DNA of 43,255 nucleotides from a virus. The stretch lies in the IMG/VR virus record IMGVR_UViG_3300036791_001309, positions 1 to 43,255 of that record, one strand, 5' to 3'. Below, one piece after another: positions 16,100 to 23,066 of the stretch. The notes beneath the pieces are model-generated. The model saw only the letters and a program-made list of their open reading frames with translations. It was not told the origin of the DNA and searched no databases. Position numbers and translations under genes: made by a program. Numbering within the stretch: the stretch's first letter is position 1; the number at the start of each line of letters is the position of its first letter.

Positions 16100-16413
16100 T
16101 GCGTAGACAAAGTGTTGCTGCGGTGTGTCCGTGCTGTGGTCAGCGTATGCTGGTGCGACACGGTGTGCAGCTGTCGCCGCTGTTAGCCGATCTGTTCGAC
16201 ATGATCGAGCGCTCGGGCTCGAATGGCATTCTGTGTGAGGTGCTGATCGGCGTATTCTATCCTGGCCGACCGCGAGAGCAGGCTCGTAATTGCATTGTGG
16301 TCAATATCCATCATCTGAATGATAAGCTGCTGGAGACCGATCTGGAGATTCGTGCGCCTGTAAAATCAGGGCCCTATCGTGTACGGCGGCGGCAACGAGG
16401 GTGGTGGAAGTAA
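16099..16413 (+). CDS. Zinc-knuckle winged-helix protein
   Basis: A 104-residue protein. Residues 9-15 contain CPCCGQR, a small zinc knuckle. The rest (LLADLFDMIERSGSNGILCEVLIGVFYPGR...NIHHLNDKLLETDLEIRAPVKSGPYRVRR) resembles the OmpR-type winged helix: two helices, a long recognition helix and a beta wing ending in YRVRR. A transcription factor is likely. Start uncertain: ATG 16099 is directly after a strong hairpin; ATG 16069 sits in its loop. Confidence 0.65.
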   Translation: MRRQSVAAVCPCCGQRMLVRHGVQLSPLLADLFDMIERSGSNGILCEVLIGVFYPGRPREQARNCIVVNIHHLNDKLLETDLEIRAPVKSGPYRVRRRQRGWWK

Positions 16414-16428
16414 CAATGTCATAATATA

Positions 16429-16468
16429 TTGACAGTTAGCAGGCAAGAGGCTTAGGATTCGAATTCGA
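16429..16468 (+). promoter_or_regulatory. Candidate promoter
   Basis: TTGACA at 16429-16434, then 18 bases and TAGGAT at 16453-16458 (four of six -10 bases), just upstream of the gene starting at 16492. A 10-bp palindrome TCGAATTCGA (16459-16468) follows and might be an operator. Confidence 0.45.
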
Positions 16469-16491
16469 TCAAAATCAGCCGGGGAAATCAC

Positions 16492-16896
16492 ATGACTATC
16501 TTGCGAGTAACGTCAAACGGCGGCAATAAGACCATGTCGGATTGCTGGTATCCAATTTTCCTTGATCAAAATCTTGCTTTGCTGCGGTCGGGCGAGGAGC
16601 AGGCCGCGCGTGATTGGATCAACAAATATGTTTTCGATGAGACGCTGCGACGGCGCAATCGCTCCGTCAATGTCACCGAGGCGCTGCGGGATAGCATTCC
16701 AAACCATCCGAACTGGAGTGGCACCCCGATGGAACCTTTGTGGGAACGCACCGGGCAGGATGAACAGCATGCGGCGTTCGTTTATGGTAATCTGGTTTGC
16801 CGTGTTGGCGTCCAGCGTCCCGAGACGTGGTGGGTTTACAAAATCACCATCGGGTTCGAGCGATCATCTTCGCTTTACGTTTACGATCACGAGTAG
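16492..16896 (+). CDS. Hypothetical protein
   Basis: A 134-residue protein. Start uncertain: ATG 16492 (weak GGGGA) or ATG 16534. Mixed helix and aromatic strands; no motif recognised. It precedes the secreted PEP-CTERM-like gene and may share its transcript from the promoter near 16.43 kb. Confidence 0.6.
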   Translation: MTILRVTSNGGNKTMSDCWYPIFLDQNLALLRSGEEQAARDWINKYVFDETLRRRNRSVNVTEALRDSIPNHPNWSGTPMEPLWERTGQDEQHAAFVYGNLVCRVGVQRPETWWVYKITIGFERSSSLYVYDHE

Positions 16897-16942
16897 ACCG
16901 GGGAGCGGCGGCACCGCCAATCAAACCAGAAGGGTGAATAAC

Positions 16943-17674
16943 ATGAAGAGACTGTTGCTATCGGCCGTCGCCGTCTTTGGCGTCGGACTGGCTAGTGCGG
17001 CATCCGCCGATACTCTGGACCCGCTGCACGGCTACATATGGAACTCGACCAACACGGCCACGACCGCGACGGAGTCCGGAGGAGTCACACCTCTGGGCAG
17101 CGCCGTGGATTTCGGGTTCGACATCAGCCCCAGTGCACTGACTGGGACCCAGTACCTCGCCATCGTGCTCCCTGGCACGCTGACGGGCAGCTTCTCGGTC
17201 TCGACGGTTGGGCCAAGTCCGACCTCGTTCAGCGTGACCCAGGAGGGCGCCGCCGGGGCCTTTGCCGGCGTCAACGCCACCCTGGAAGGTTATCTGAGCA
17301 CGTTCGTGTCGCGGATCGGCACCGCGAGCCCGAACAATCCGATCGGAAGCCTGGAGGCGGTAGACACCGGGACCACCTCTTTCACGGTTTATCTGGCCAA
17401 CCTCGGAAGCAAGACCTTGGTGGCCAATAGCTGCGTTGGAGCCTCGACGGCTTGCGGCGAAGACCTCACTATCGGCGGCCTGCCATTGGGTGCTTTCATC
17501 GTATCCTACTTGGACACCGGAACCGGCAATGTCATCGGGACCGCCAACAGCGGGGACCTGTCTGTCAACCAGTTGGCTGCCACTCCACTGCCAGCGGCTT
17601 TGCCGATGTTCCTCGGTGGTCTCGCCGGGTTCTACGGATTGCTTCGTCGCAGGCGCAAGACCACGTCTGCGTGA
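16943..17674 (+). CDS. Secreted PEP-CTERM/VPLPA-like protein (moron)
   Basis: A 243-residue exported protein. N-terminus MKRLLLSAVAVFGVGLASAASA is a signal peptide with an ASA-A cleavage pattern near residue 22. The body is beta-rich with Thr/Ser/Gly, like an adhesin or surface-layer component. The C-terminus is LPAALPMFLGGLAGFYGLL then RRRRK: Pro-rich motif, hydrophobic helix and basic tail, the layout of exosortase/PEP-CTERM or VPLPA sorting signals. An exosortase in the host would sort it; none is in this window. No structural phage role is obvious, so it looks like a lysogenic-conversion or accessory gene. An AGGGTG ribosome binding site precedes ATG. Confidence 0.75.
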   Translation: MKRLLLSAVAVFGVGLASAASADTLDPLHGYIWNSTNTATTATESGGVTPLGSAVDFGFDISPSALTGTQYLAIVLPGTLTGSFSVSTVGPSPTSFSVTQEGAAGAFAGVNATLEGYLSTFVSRIGTASPNNPIGSLEAVDTGTTSFTVYLANLGSKTLVANSCVGASTACGEDLTIGGLPLGAFIVSYLDTGTGNVIGTANSGDLSVNQLAATPLPAALPMFLGGLAGFYGLLRRRRKTTSA

Positions 17675-17795
17675 AGACCCTCTGAACAAATAACGGGGCC
17701 ATCGTCCACAAGATGATGACTCCCTCTTGTCAACATCCAATTTCTATGCAACAGATACATTTGTAGCGGCAGATACAACGGGACCTGCTGGGCAC

Positions 17796-17842
17796 TTGTC
17801 CACTCCGGACAATTGGCATGGCCGTGCCAACGCCTGTAGCAT
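17796..17842 (+). promoter_or_regulatory. Nested inverted repeats and candidate promoter
   Basis: Two back-to-back inverted repeats, TTGTCC-N5-GGACAA (17796-17812) and TTGGCA-N6-TGCCAA (17813-17830). The second contains TTGGCA that can serve as -35, with TAGCAT at 17837-17842 as a -10 (18-base spacer). Located before the gene at 17881; a repressor or activator site is plausible. The rest of the 206-bp gap (17675-17795) shows nothing clear. Confidence 0.45.
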
Positions 17843-17880
17843 AAAATCGTTAGCCGCTTCAAAACGGAAGGAACATCCCA

Positions 17881-18393
17881 ATGGATGATCCAAAGGCTGT
17901 GCTTGCACAGCTTCCAGCCCCTTCAATCAAACACGGGGCAAAGCTGAAGGAAATCCGCGCCCAATGGGACCACGGGTGTTCGCGAATCCTTCAGAAGGCG
18001 CATCTCTCTCGGGAACACCGCATCAAGGTTTCAATGGACTGGCTCGACAAGGCCAAGGTCCGAGACTTCGTGCTCGGCGAATTGATCTTGTCGTTCTCCA
18101 GACCATTGCCGGTGCCCCCGACCGAGGAGCAGCGCAAGGAGCGCGCGCAGAAGGCGTTTGTTCGTCTGGCTTACATTGACGAGCTGCCGCATCTGCGGGC
18201 GGTCAACAAGGTTGTTACCGACCGCCTAAGCGGTTTGGCGGATGCCGCATCCGGAACTCTCAAGACCTTCGATGACCTCGATGATCGCGAGAAGACATCT
18301 CCTGGTGTGATGTTTGCCGAATTTGCGAAAAGCATTGATGAGCAGATAGCTCTTCAGGCTCCGGCAAGCCCGTTCGCTGATGCGGCTGAGTAG
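17881..18393 (+). CDS. Hypothetical protein
   Basis: A 170-residue, helix-rich protein with AAGGA ribosome binding site. It has a basic middle (EQRKERAQKAF) and a C-terminal acidic region. No family recognised. Starts after the candidate promoter at 17.8 kb and overlaps the next gene by 14 bases, so it probably heads a short operon with the DUF2786 and methyltransferase genes. Confidence 0.6.
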   Translation: MDDPKAVLAQLPAPSIKHGAKLKEIRAQWDHGCSRILQKAHLSREHRIKVSMDWLDKAKVRDFVLGELILSFSRPLPVPPTEEQRKERAQKAFVRLAYIDELPHLRAVNKVVTDRLSGLADAASGTLKTFDDLDDREKTSPGVMFAEFAKSIDEQIALQAPASPFADAAE

Positions 18394-18958
18394 CTGCATA
18401 AAATTCCAAAAAACACTGGCTCTCGCCGCTTCCGCTTCGAACCCATTCGAGGCAGAGGCGGCAGAGCTGGCGGCGCGTCGTGTAATGGAACAACAGCAGA
18501 TCGACCCGACACGCATTCCGAATACGTCATTATACAGCCAGATGAATTTTGCTGAAAATGTCTTGCTGCAAAAACTGCGCGCCGAATGGCTCGAACTGCA
18601 TCCGCTTCCTGTGAAGATTGCCAAATCAAAGACTTGGGAACAATCCCCGTCCATTCCGTTCAACTTAAATAGGTTCAGCAAGCATACACAGAAACGACGG
18701 CGGCATCCGCAGATGGTCGCCAATAAAGTAATTGTAACGCCTGAGATGCTGGAAAAGATTCACACGATGCTGCAACAAGGTACCTTGCCATCCAATGTCC
18801 GCCGCGCGTTCGGTTTGACGAAAGGACAGATTGCCGGGATCAAAGGCCGCTATGATGAACGACGCAGGATGAATCGAGATGTCCAAGATTCTAACTATTC
18901 AGCATCGCCAGTCGCTGCTGCCGGGGATGCCGGCGACGGCGGCGAAAGACAAGCTTGA
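18380..18958 (+). CDS. DUF2786-like protein with C-terminal HTH
   Basis: A 192-residue protein. Residues 10-42 (KTLALAASASNPFEAEAAELAARRVMEQQQI) match the DUF2786 pattern of phage/plasmid proteins. Residues 115-150 (VTPEMLEKIHTMLQQGTLPSNVRRAFGLTKGQIAGIKGRY) look like a helix-turn-helix, so the protein may bind DNA. Its 3' end overlaps the methyltransferase start by 80 bases in another frame, unusually long. Function unknown. Confidence 0.65.
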   Translation: MRLSSCIKFQKTLALAASASNPFEAEAAELAARRVMEQQQIDPTRIPNTSLYSQMNFAENVLLQKLRAEWLELHPLPVKIAKSKTWEQSPSIPFNLNRFSKHTQKRRRHPQMVANKVIVTPEMLEKIHTMLQQGTLPSNVRRAFGLTKGQIAGIKGRYDERRRMNRDVQDSNYSASPVAAAGDAGDGGERQA

Positions 18959-19811
18959 CGAGCTGGTGGCCTTGCAGGTGTTTGTTGATGCCTTCATCGC
19001 CTGCCAGGATCGCGATCGCGCGCACGAAGCTGTGGAGTACAAGCTTCGCTGCCAGCGCGAGTACGTGATCTGGCGGGATGGTGTTGTTGTCCCGTCGCGA
19101 CAGCTTGGCAAGCAACCAAAGCCAGATGGGATTTCAGCACCTAAATCCCAAAAAGGAGAATTACCTGTCAACGATCCCGGCGATCTTACCGCTCACCGCT
19201 GGCGCAAAAATCTCAAGGACCCCGTTGCCTATGACCGGACTGTCGCCAACAGCCAGATCAAAGTCGTCTCCATGCTCGAACGCGGCTCCATTCGTCAGAA
19301 GGACCTTGCCGAGTTCTACACCCCAGGCCCGATCATCGAGCTGGCTCGCACGGCGCTCGGCGGCATCGATCTCGACCCGGCATCTTGCGCCCAGGCTCAG
19401 CGAATCGTCAAGGCTGCAAGGTTCTTCCGCAAAGAGGACGGCGCCCTTGAGCAAGAATGGCGCGGCCGTGTTTGGCTCAATCCCCCTTTCGGGCGCGACA
19501 TTGTTCCAAAATTTGTCGAGAAGCTTCTGCAGGAAATCGAGCGTAAGCACGTCAAGGCCGCGATCCTGCTCGTGAACAATTGCACCGAGACAAAATGGTT
19601 TGCCAGCGCGGCTTCCTGCGCTGATGCAATCTGTTTTCATACCGGCCGCGTGACCTTCAACACCCCTGCTGGGGTTCATGAGGTTACCCAAGGTCAAGCC
19701 CTGCTGTACTGGGGCAAGGCTATTAAACGCTTTATAAAGGAATTTTCCGTTGTTGGTTGGATTGCGGTACCACCCATTATTGGTTGGATTAGTCCCGGCG
19801 CCCGCATCTAA
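18879..19811 (+). CDS. Phage DNA N6-adenine methyltransferase
   Basis: A 310-residue protein. Its C-terminal 180 residues match the phage Dam-type (DNA N-6-adenine-methyltransferase) family: FYTPGPIIELAR near residue 146, GIDLDPAS near 165, and the catalytic WLNPPFGRD near 200. It would methylate adenines to protect phage DNA or time replication. The first 110 residues are a separate helical domain, joined to the enzyme through the 48-bp palindromic element (residues about 78-93). Translation may start at 18879 or later. Ends with a duplicated TTGGTTGGATT segment (19754 and 19783). Confidence 0.82.
   Translation: MSKILTIQHRQSLLPGMPATAAKDKLDELVALQVFVDAFIACQDRDRAHEAVEYKLRCQREYVIWRDGVVVPSRQLGKQPKPDGISAPKSQKGELPVNDPGDLTAHRWRKNLKDPVAYDRTVANSQIKVVSMLERGSIRQKDLAEFYTPGPIIELARTALGGIDLDPASCAQAQRIVKAARFFRKEDGALEQEWRGRVWLNPPFGRDIVPKFVEKLLQEIERKHVKAAILLVNNCTETKWFASAASCADAICFHTGRVTFNTPAGVHEVTQGQALLYWGKAIKRFIKEFSVVGWIAVPPIIGWISPGARI
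19110..19157 (+). repeat. 48-bp palindromic element, copy 2, inside a coding sequence
   Basis: 46 of 48 bases identical to 1863-1910. Hairpin arms TGGGATTT (19127-19134) and AAATCCCA (19143-19150) are fully conserved; the two differences are both T-to-C changes outside the arms. The copy lies in frame in the methyltransferase gene (KQPKPDGISAPKSQKG). Confidence 0.88.
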
Positions 19812-19823
19812 ACGGAGAGCGAC

Positions 19824-20093
19824 ATGGCAGAACGACTTGGCGATAAGCCGATTGACGCGAAGTACCGCGAGCAAATGAATGCAGTAGCCGTTACGCTGGA
19901 TGAAGTCTTCAATGGTGACGCGCGCGGCGGCGATCGCAAGGTGGGCTTTGTGCTGCTGACTTTCGAATACGGCGAGAAGCAAGGCAGGTGTAACTACATA
20001 TCAAATGGCGCCGATCGCCGCGACATCATCACGCTGTTCAAGGAACAGATAAAACGCTTTGAAGGCCAACCGGATATGACGGGGCACGCATGA
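19824..20093 (+). CDS. Small phage protein, paralogue of 25693-26121
   Basis: An 89-residue protein. The core LDEVFNG...VGFVLLTFEYGEKQGRCNYISNGADRRDIITLFKEQIKRFEG is shared with the first 80 residues of the gene at 25693 (LDQILNG...NGFALLLFPFGGKDARCNCIVNGAARADVIKLLRTQADQLE). GGAG lies seven bases before ATG. Short beta-rich fold, unknown function; the paralogue is extended at its C-terminus. Confidence 0.7.
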   Translation: MAERLGDKPIDAKYREQMNAVAVTLDEVFNGDARGGDRKVGFVLLTFEYGEKQGRCNYISNGADRRDIITLFKEQIKRFEGQPDMTGHA

Positions 20094-20458
20094 AGATAAT
20101 ATTCACGCCGCAGGTCTTTGCGCAGATTTTGAGTTTGGTCGAGCAAGGGCTCAGCGCGGCGGAGATCGCCGCGCAGGTCGGCTGTACGCTCAACAGCTTG
20201 CGGGTGCGATGCTCACAGCAGGGCATACGCCTTCGACGTGCGAAAGCCAGTCCGAAGATCGCGCATCCAACGCGTTTGACGGTCAGGCTTTCCAGAAACG
20301 TCGGGATTCGTCTCGAACAGCAAGCCAGCAAGCAGGGGCTTTCCGCCACGAGGTTTGCCACCAATCTGCTTGAGGCGATCGTGCGCGACGATCTTTACAA
20401 CGCCGTCATCGACCAGAATGTTGACATCAATTCGCGTCTCTTGCGTCGCGTCAACTAA
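20090..20458 (+). CDS. HTH plus ribbon-helix-helix DNA-binding protein
   Basis: A 122-residue protein with two DNA-binding modules. Residues 10-48 (ILSLVEQGLSAAEIAAQVGCTLNSLRVRCSQQ) fit an HTH like the N-terminus of GcrA-type proteins. Residues 62-105 (RLTVRLSRNVGIRLEQQASKQGLSATRFATNLLEAIV) fit a ribbon-helix-helix (strand, two helices). RHH proteins often bind short direct repeats, and this gene lies 0.6 kb from the repeat array. ATGA overlap with the gene before it; the tail overlaps the convergent - strand gene by 8 bases. Confidence 0.7.
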   Translation: MKIIFTPQVFAQILSLVEQGLSAAEIAAQVGCTLNSLRVRCSQQGIRLRRAKASPKIAHPTRLTVRLSRNVGIRLEQQASKQGLSATRFATNLLEAIVRDDLYNAVIDQNVDINSRLLRRVN

Positions 20459-20657
20459 AGTACATCAGATAATGCGCTGAACAGTAGGATGAGATACCGC
20501 CGTTGCAAGTAAAGCCTCGCGGCCGGCCGCAGACCCTGTGCAGCTTCCATGGACCGCTGCGGGCATCGAGAACGGCCCTGCAGCCGTTTGACGGGAGATC
20601 AAAATATTCGACTCCTTCCCAGTGCATGAGAGTTTCAAGGGCGGTCTCGTAGTCCAT
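20451..20657 (-). CDS. Small zinc-binding protein, GcrA-like C-terminus
   Basis: A 68-residue protein starting MDYETALETLMHWEGVEYF. Its C-terminus VCGRPRG...YCSAHYLMYF has the Cys/His layout of the GcrA zinc-binding tail. I use ATG 20657, after CAGGAG; ATG 20699 would overlap the repressor stop in ATGA and give 82 residues. It is cotranscribed behind the repressor. A regulatory role is likely but unproven. Confidence 0.6.
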   Translation of the reverse strand: MDYETALETLMHWEGVEYFDLPSNGCRAVLDARSGPWKLHRVCGRPRGFTCNGGISSYCSAHYLMYFS

Positions 20658-20695
20658 CTGTGATTTGCTCCTGATCCTTGCTGCTGGTGCCAACA

Positions 20696-20995
20696 TCATG
20701 ACTTGCGTCGTCGCGTCTTTGGCGACCCGAAGATGTCCGGACGAATCTGCTGCGGCGTCTTCTCCAGCATCGGCGCCAGCTTGAGCACGTAGTGCGCCGG
20801 CACCCGCTTCCAGGCCGAGACATACTGCCGGGTCACCCCGAGGTGCCGGGCGATCACGGCGGAATATCCCGCCCTGGAAAAGATGTCTCGCATCACCTTG
20901 TCCCGCGTGGTCTTTTTGATGCGTGGCAGATACTTGCTGATCATAAGATCGGGGCTATCCTTGCGGGCCGTAGCCCCGTTTGTCTGTGGACGCAT
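20696..20995 (-). CDS. Cro/YdaS-like repressor
   Basis: A 99-residue protein. Residues 50-75 (AVIARHLGVTRQYVSAWKRVPAHYV) and the ending IRPDIFG are typical of YdaS/Cro-type phage regulators (HTH that recognises half-sites as a dimer). ATG 20995 follows AAAGGA with good spacing; ATG 21040 has no ribosome binding site. Located at the edge of the array and transcribed towards 20.7 kb. A repressor acting on sites nearby is likely; which sites is unknown. Confidence 0.72.
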   Translation of the reverse strand: MRPQTNGATARKDSPDLMISKYLPRIKKTTRDKVMRDIFSRAGYSAVIARHLGVTRQYVSAWKRVPAHYVLKLAPMLEKTPQQIRPDIFGSPKTRRRKS

Positions 20996-21036
20996 TGTCA
21001 ATTTCCTTTGTCTTAACCGGGGTTTTTCCTTGCCGG

Positions 21037-21048
21037 ACATATATATGT
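21037..21048. promoter_or_regulatory. Operator-like palindrome upstream of the repressor
   Basis: ACATATATATGT is a perfect 12-bp palindrome 42 bases upstream of the repressor start. A - strand promoter can be drawn over it (TTGCCT as -35, TATATG as -10). It could be an autoregulatory operator; inferred. Confidence 0.45.
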
Positions 21049-21095
21049 TTACATTCGCGCAGGCAACTGGCAATAAAGGCTGAGCCACGTATGTC

Positions 21096-21303
21096 GAGTG
21101 AACCAATGCGTGAGAGCGAGCCATCGTCCCTGAGTGAACCATAAGGCTTGAGCGAGCCAAATGGCCCGAGTGAACCGAGGGATAGGAGCGAGCCGAACGA
21201 ACTGAGTGAATCAAAACGACCGAGCGAGCCACATCTCGCGAGTGAACCAAAATCTTAGAGCGAGCCATTGTCCCAGAGTGAACCAAAAGACGCGAGCGAG
21301 CCA
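21096..21303. repeat. Alternating 18-bp array, block 1 (12 units)
   Basis: Units of a 10-bp core plus 8 variable bases. The core alternates between GAGTGAACCA and GAGCGAGCCA. The period is exactly 18 bp for 12 units, with a degenerate unit (GGCTGAGCCA) at 21078. A cluster of non-repeat sequence carrying a mini-gene follows. No protein-coding or RNA gene explains it; see findings. Confidence 0.93.
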
Positions 21304-21327
21304 ACTCCACCAGACAGGAGCTATTAC

Positions 21328-21471
21328 GTGATCATGGACAATTCTGACAACTATCCAATTGCGGTGTATCTAACGATGCAAGAAGCTGGGGAGAATTTTC
21401 TGTCGAACACTAGGATAGTGCCAGTCCATATGTGGAATAGGAGCGAACCATCAAGGAGGAGTGAACCATAA
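21328..21471 (+). CDS. Mini-gene embedded in the array
   Basis: A 47-residue protein from GTG 21328, seven bases after GGAG (or ATG 21334). Non-repeat sequence encodes NYPIAVYLTMQEAGENFLSN, then the frame runs into array units (RSEPSRRSEP) and stops in the first TAA of a spacer. The end is thus made of array sequence. A real small gene seems likely because the non-repeat insert matches its length closely; function unknown. Confidence 0.5.
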   Translation: MIMDNSDNYPIAVYLTMQEAGENFLSNTRIVPVHMWNRSEPSRRSEP

Positions 21472-22896
21472 GCGGAGAGCGAGCCAGTCGCAGAGAGTGA
21501 ACCAAAACCAAGGAGCAAGCCATACTACTTGAGTGAACCAGTACGTCAGAGCGAGCCATTGGATCAGAGTGAACCAGGACACGAAAGCGAGCCAATGATG
21601 GTTGAGAGAACCAGAGCATAAGAGCGAGCCATCTAAGGTGAGTGAACCAAGGTTAACGAGCGAGCCAACCGTCCGGAGTGAACCAAACCGACAGAGCGGG
21701 CCATCCGATTAGAGTGAACCAAACCGACAGAGCGAGCCATAACTACCAGAGTGAACCATGATCCGTGAGCGAGCCATCCACATCGAGTGAACCAGACCTG
21801 AAGAGCGAGCCAAAAACCCCGAGTGAACCATGTGGCGGGAGCGAGCCGTTCCGCCGGAGTGAACCATGGAGTGTGAGCGAGCCAACTCATCGGAGTGAAC
21901 CAAGATGCCGGAGCGAGCCAAACTCATCGAGTGAACCTTAACAGTAGAGCGAGCCAAGTTCTGAGAGTGAACCATATTATGAGAGCGAGCCATCGTCTGT
22001 GAGTGAGCCATACAAAGAGAGCGAGCCATGGGTCCTGAGTGAACCAGACAAATTGAGCGAGCCAAGCTGTGTGAGTGAACCACTTTGTGGGAGCGAGCCA
22101 ACGCCTGCGAGTGAACCAACTGAGAAGAGCGAGCCAGAATATTTGAGTGAACCAACACATCGGAGCGAGCCAGTATCGGTAAGTGAACCACACGTTCGGA
22201 GCGAGCCATTTCACCCGAGTGAACCAAAGGACCCGAGCGAGCCACCGCATGAGAGTGAACCAATGAGTGATGAGCGAGCCATGCGATGTGAGTGAACCAC
22301 GTTGATAGAGCGAGCCTAGACTGTTGAGAGAACCACAATAATAGAGCGAGCCATTCGTCGTGAGCGAACCAAAATCAACGAGCGAGCCACCAGATTGGAG
22401 TGAACCACACAGCTAGAGCGAGCCATAGATTAGGAGTGAACCAAAGAGTTTGAGCGAGTCATCGTGTTTGAGTGAACCAGATCATCCGAGCGAGCCTGGG
22501 TAACGGAGTGAACCAGACTTGAGGAGCGAGCCAGCTGCGACGAGTGAACCAAAGATTGCGAGCGAGCCATATCTCTGGAGCGAGCCAAAATCAGAGAGCG
22601 AGCCAGTTAGTCAGAGTGAACCAAAAGAAAGGAGCGAGCCATCATCCCTGAGTGAACCATGGAGTACGAGCGAGCCAATCTCTATGAGTGAACCAATCTC
22701 TTTGAGCGAGCCATGCGATGTGAGTGAACCAAATGAATTGAGCGAGCCATGTACCGTGAGTGAACCAAGAGTAGAGAGCGAGCCACGGTCAAGAAGTGAA
22801 CCACACTAAGCGAGCAAGCCATACCCAAAGAGTGAGCCAAAACTACTGAGCGAGCCATAGGACAGGAGTGAACCATCATATGGGAGCGAGTGAACC
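21441..22896. repeat. Alternating 18-bp array, block 2 (about 81 units)
   Basis: The main block. The first unit is GAGCGAACCA, the last is a shortened fusion GAGCGAGTGAACCA that runs into an ATG. Period 18 bp except two 9-base spacers (near 21595 and 22261). Alternation is broken only in a few places (for example three GAGCGAGCCA in a row near 22560-22605), and hybrid cores such as GAGTGAGCCA occur. Spacers look random in sequence. About one in six spacers has an in-frame stop for the SEP reading, so it is unlikely to be coding. Confidence 0.93.
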
Positions 22897-23064
22897 ATGG
22901 ACCGAACGGATGAACAGTCACGTATCAGAGCTGCACGGGAACGCGCGGTGATAGCCGAAGCACAAAAACAAGATCGTTGCGTAACCTACATTGACGATGA
23001 CGGGTGTGAAATCACTGTCACGCCAAGCGGGCATACGTTCTACAACGCAGCTGATTGGTGGTGA
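22897..23064 (+). CDS. Mini-gene embedded in the array
   Basis: A 55-residue protein read from ATG 22897, which sits directly on the end of a repeat unit (GAGTGAACC then ATG). Sequence MDRTDEQSRIRAARERAVIA then CVTYIDDDGCEITVTPSGHTFY. The helical start with repeated R/A/E and the compact strand region resemble small phage regulatory proteins; no family recognised. The stop TGA is followed at once by the next array block (AAGCGAGCCA). Confidence 0.6.
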   Translation: MDRTDEQSRIRAARERAVIAEAQKQDRCVTYIDDDGCEITVTPSGHTFYNAADWW

Positions 23065-23066
23065 TG

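Noticed and set aside
21709-22338. 209-residue - strand repeat protein (ARS/LVHS repeats), and similar ORFs in the array
   Set aside because: These follow from the repeat composition on the opposite strand. They have no ribosome binding site, break at stops and change at each 9-base spacer.
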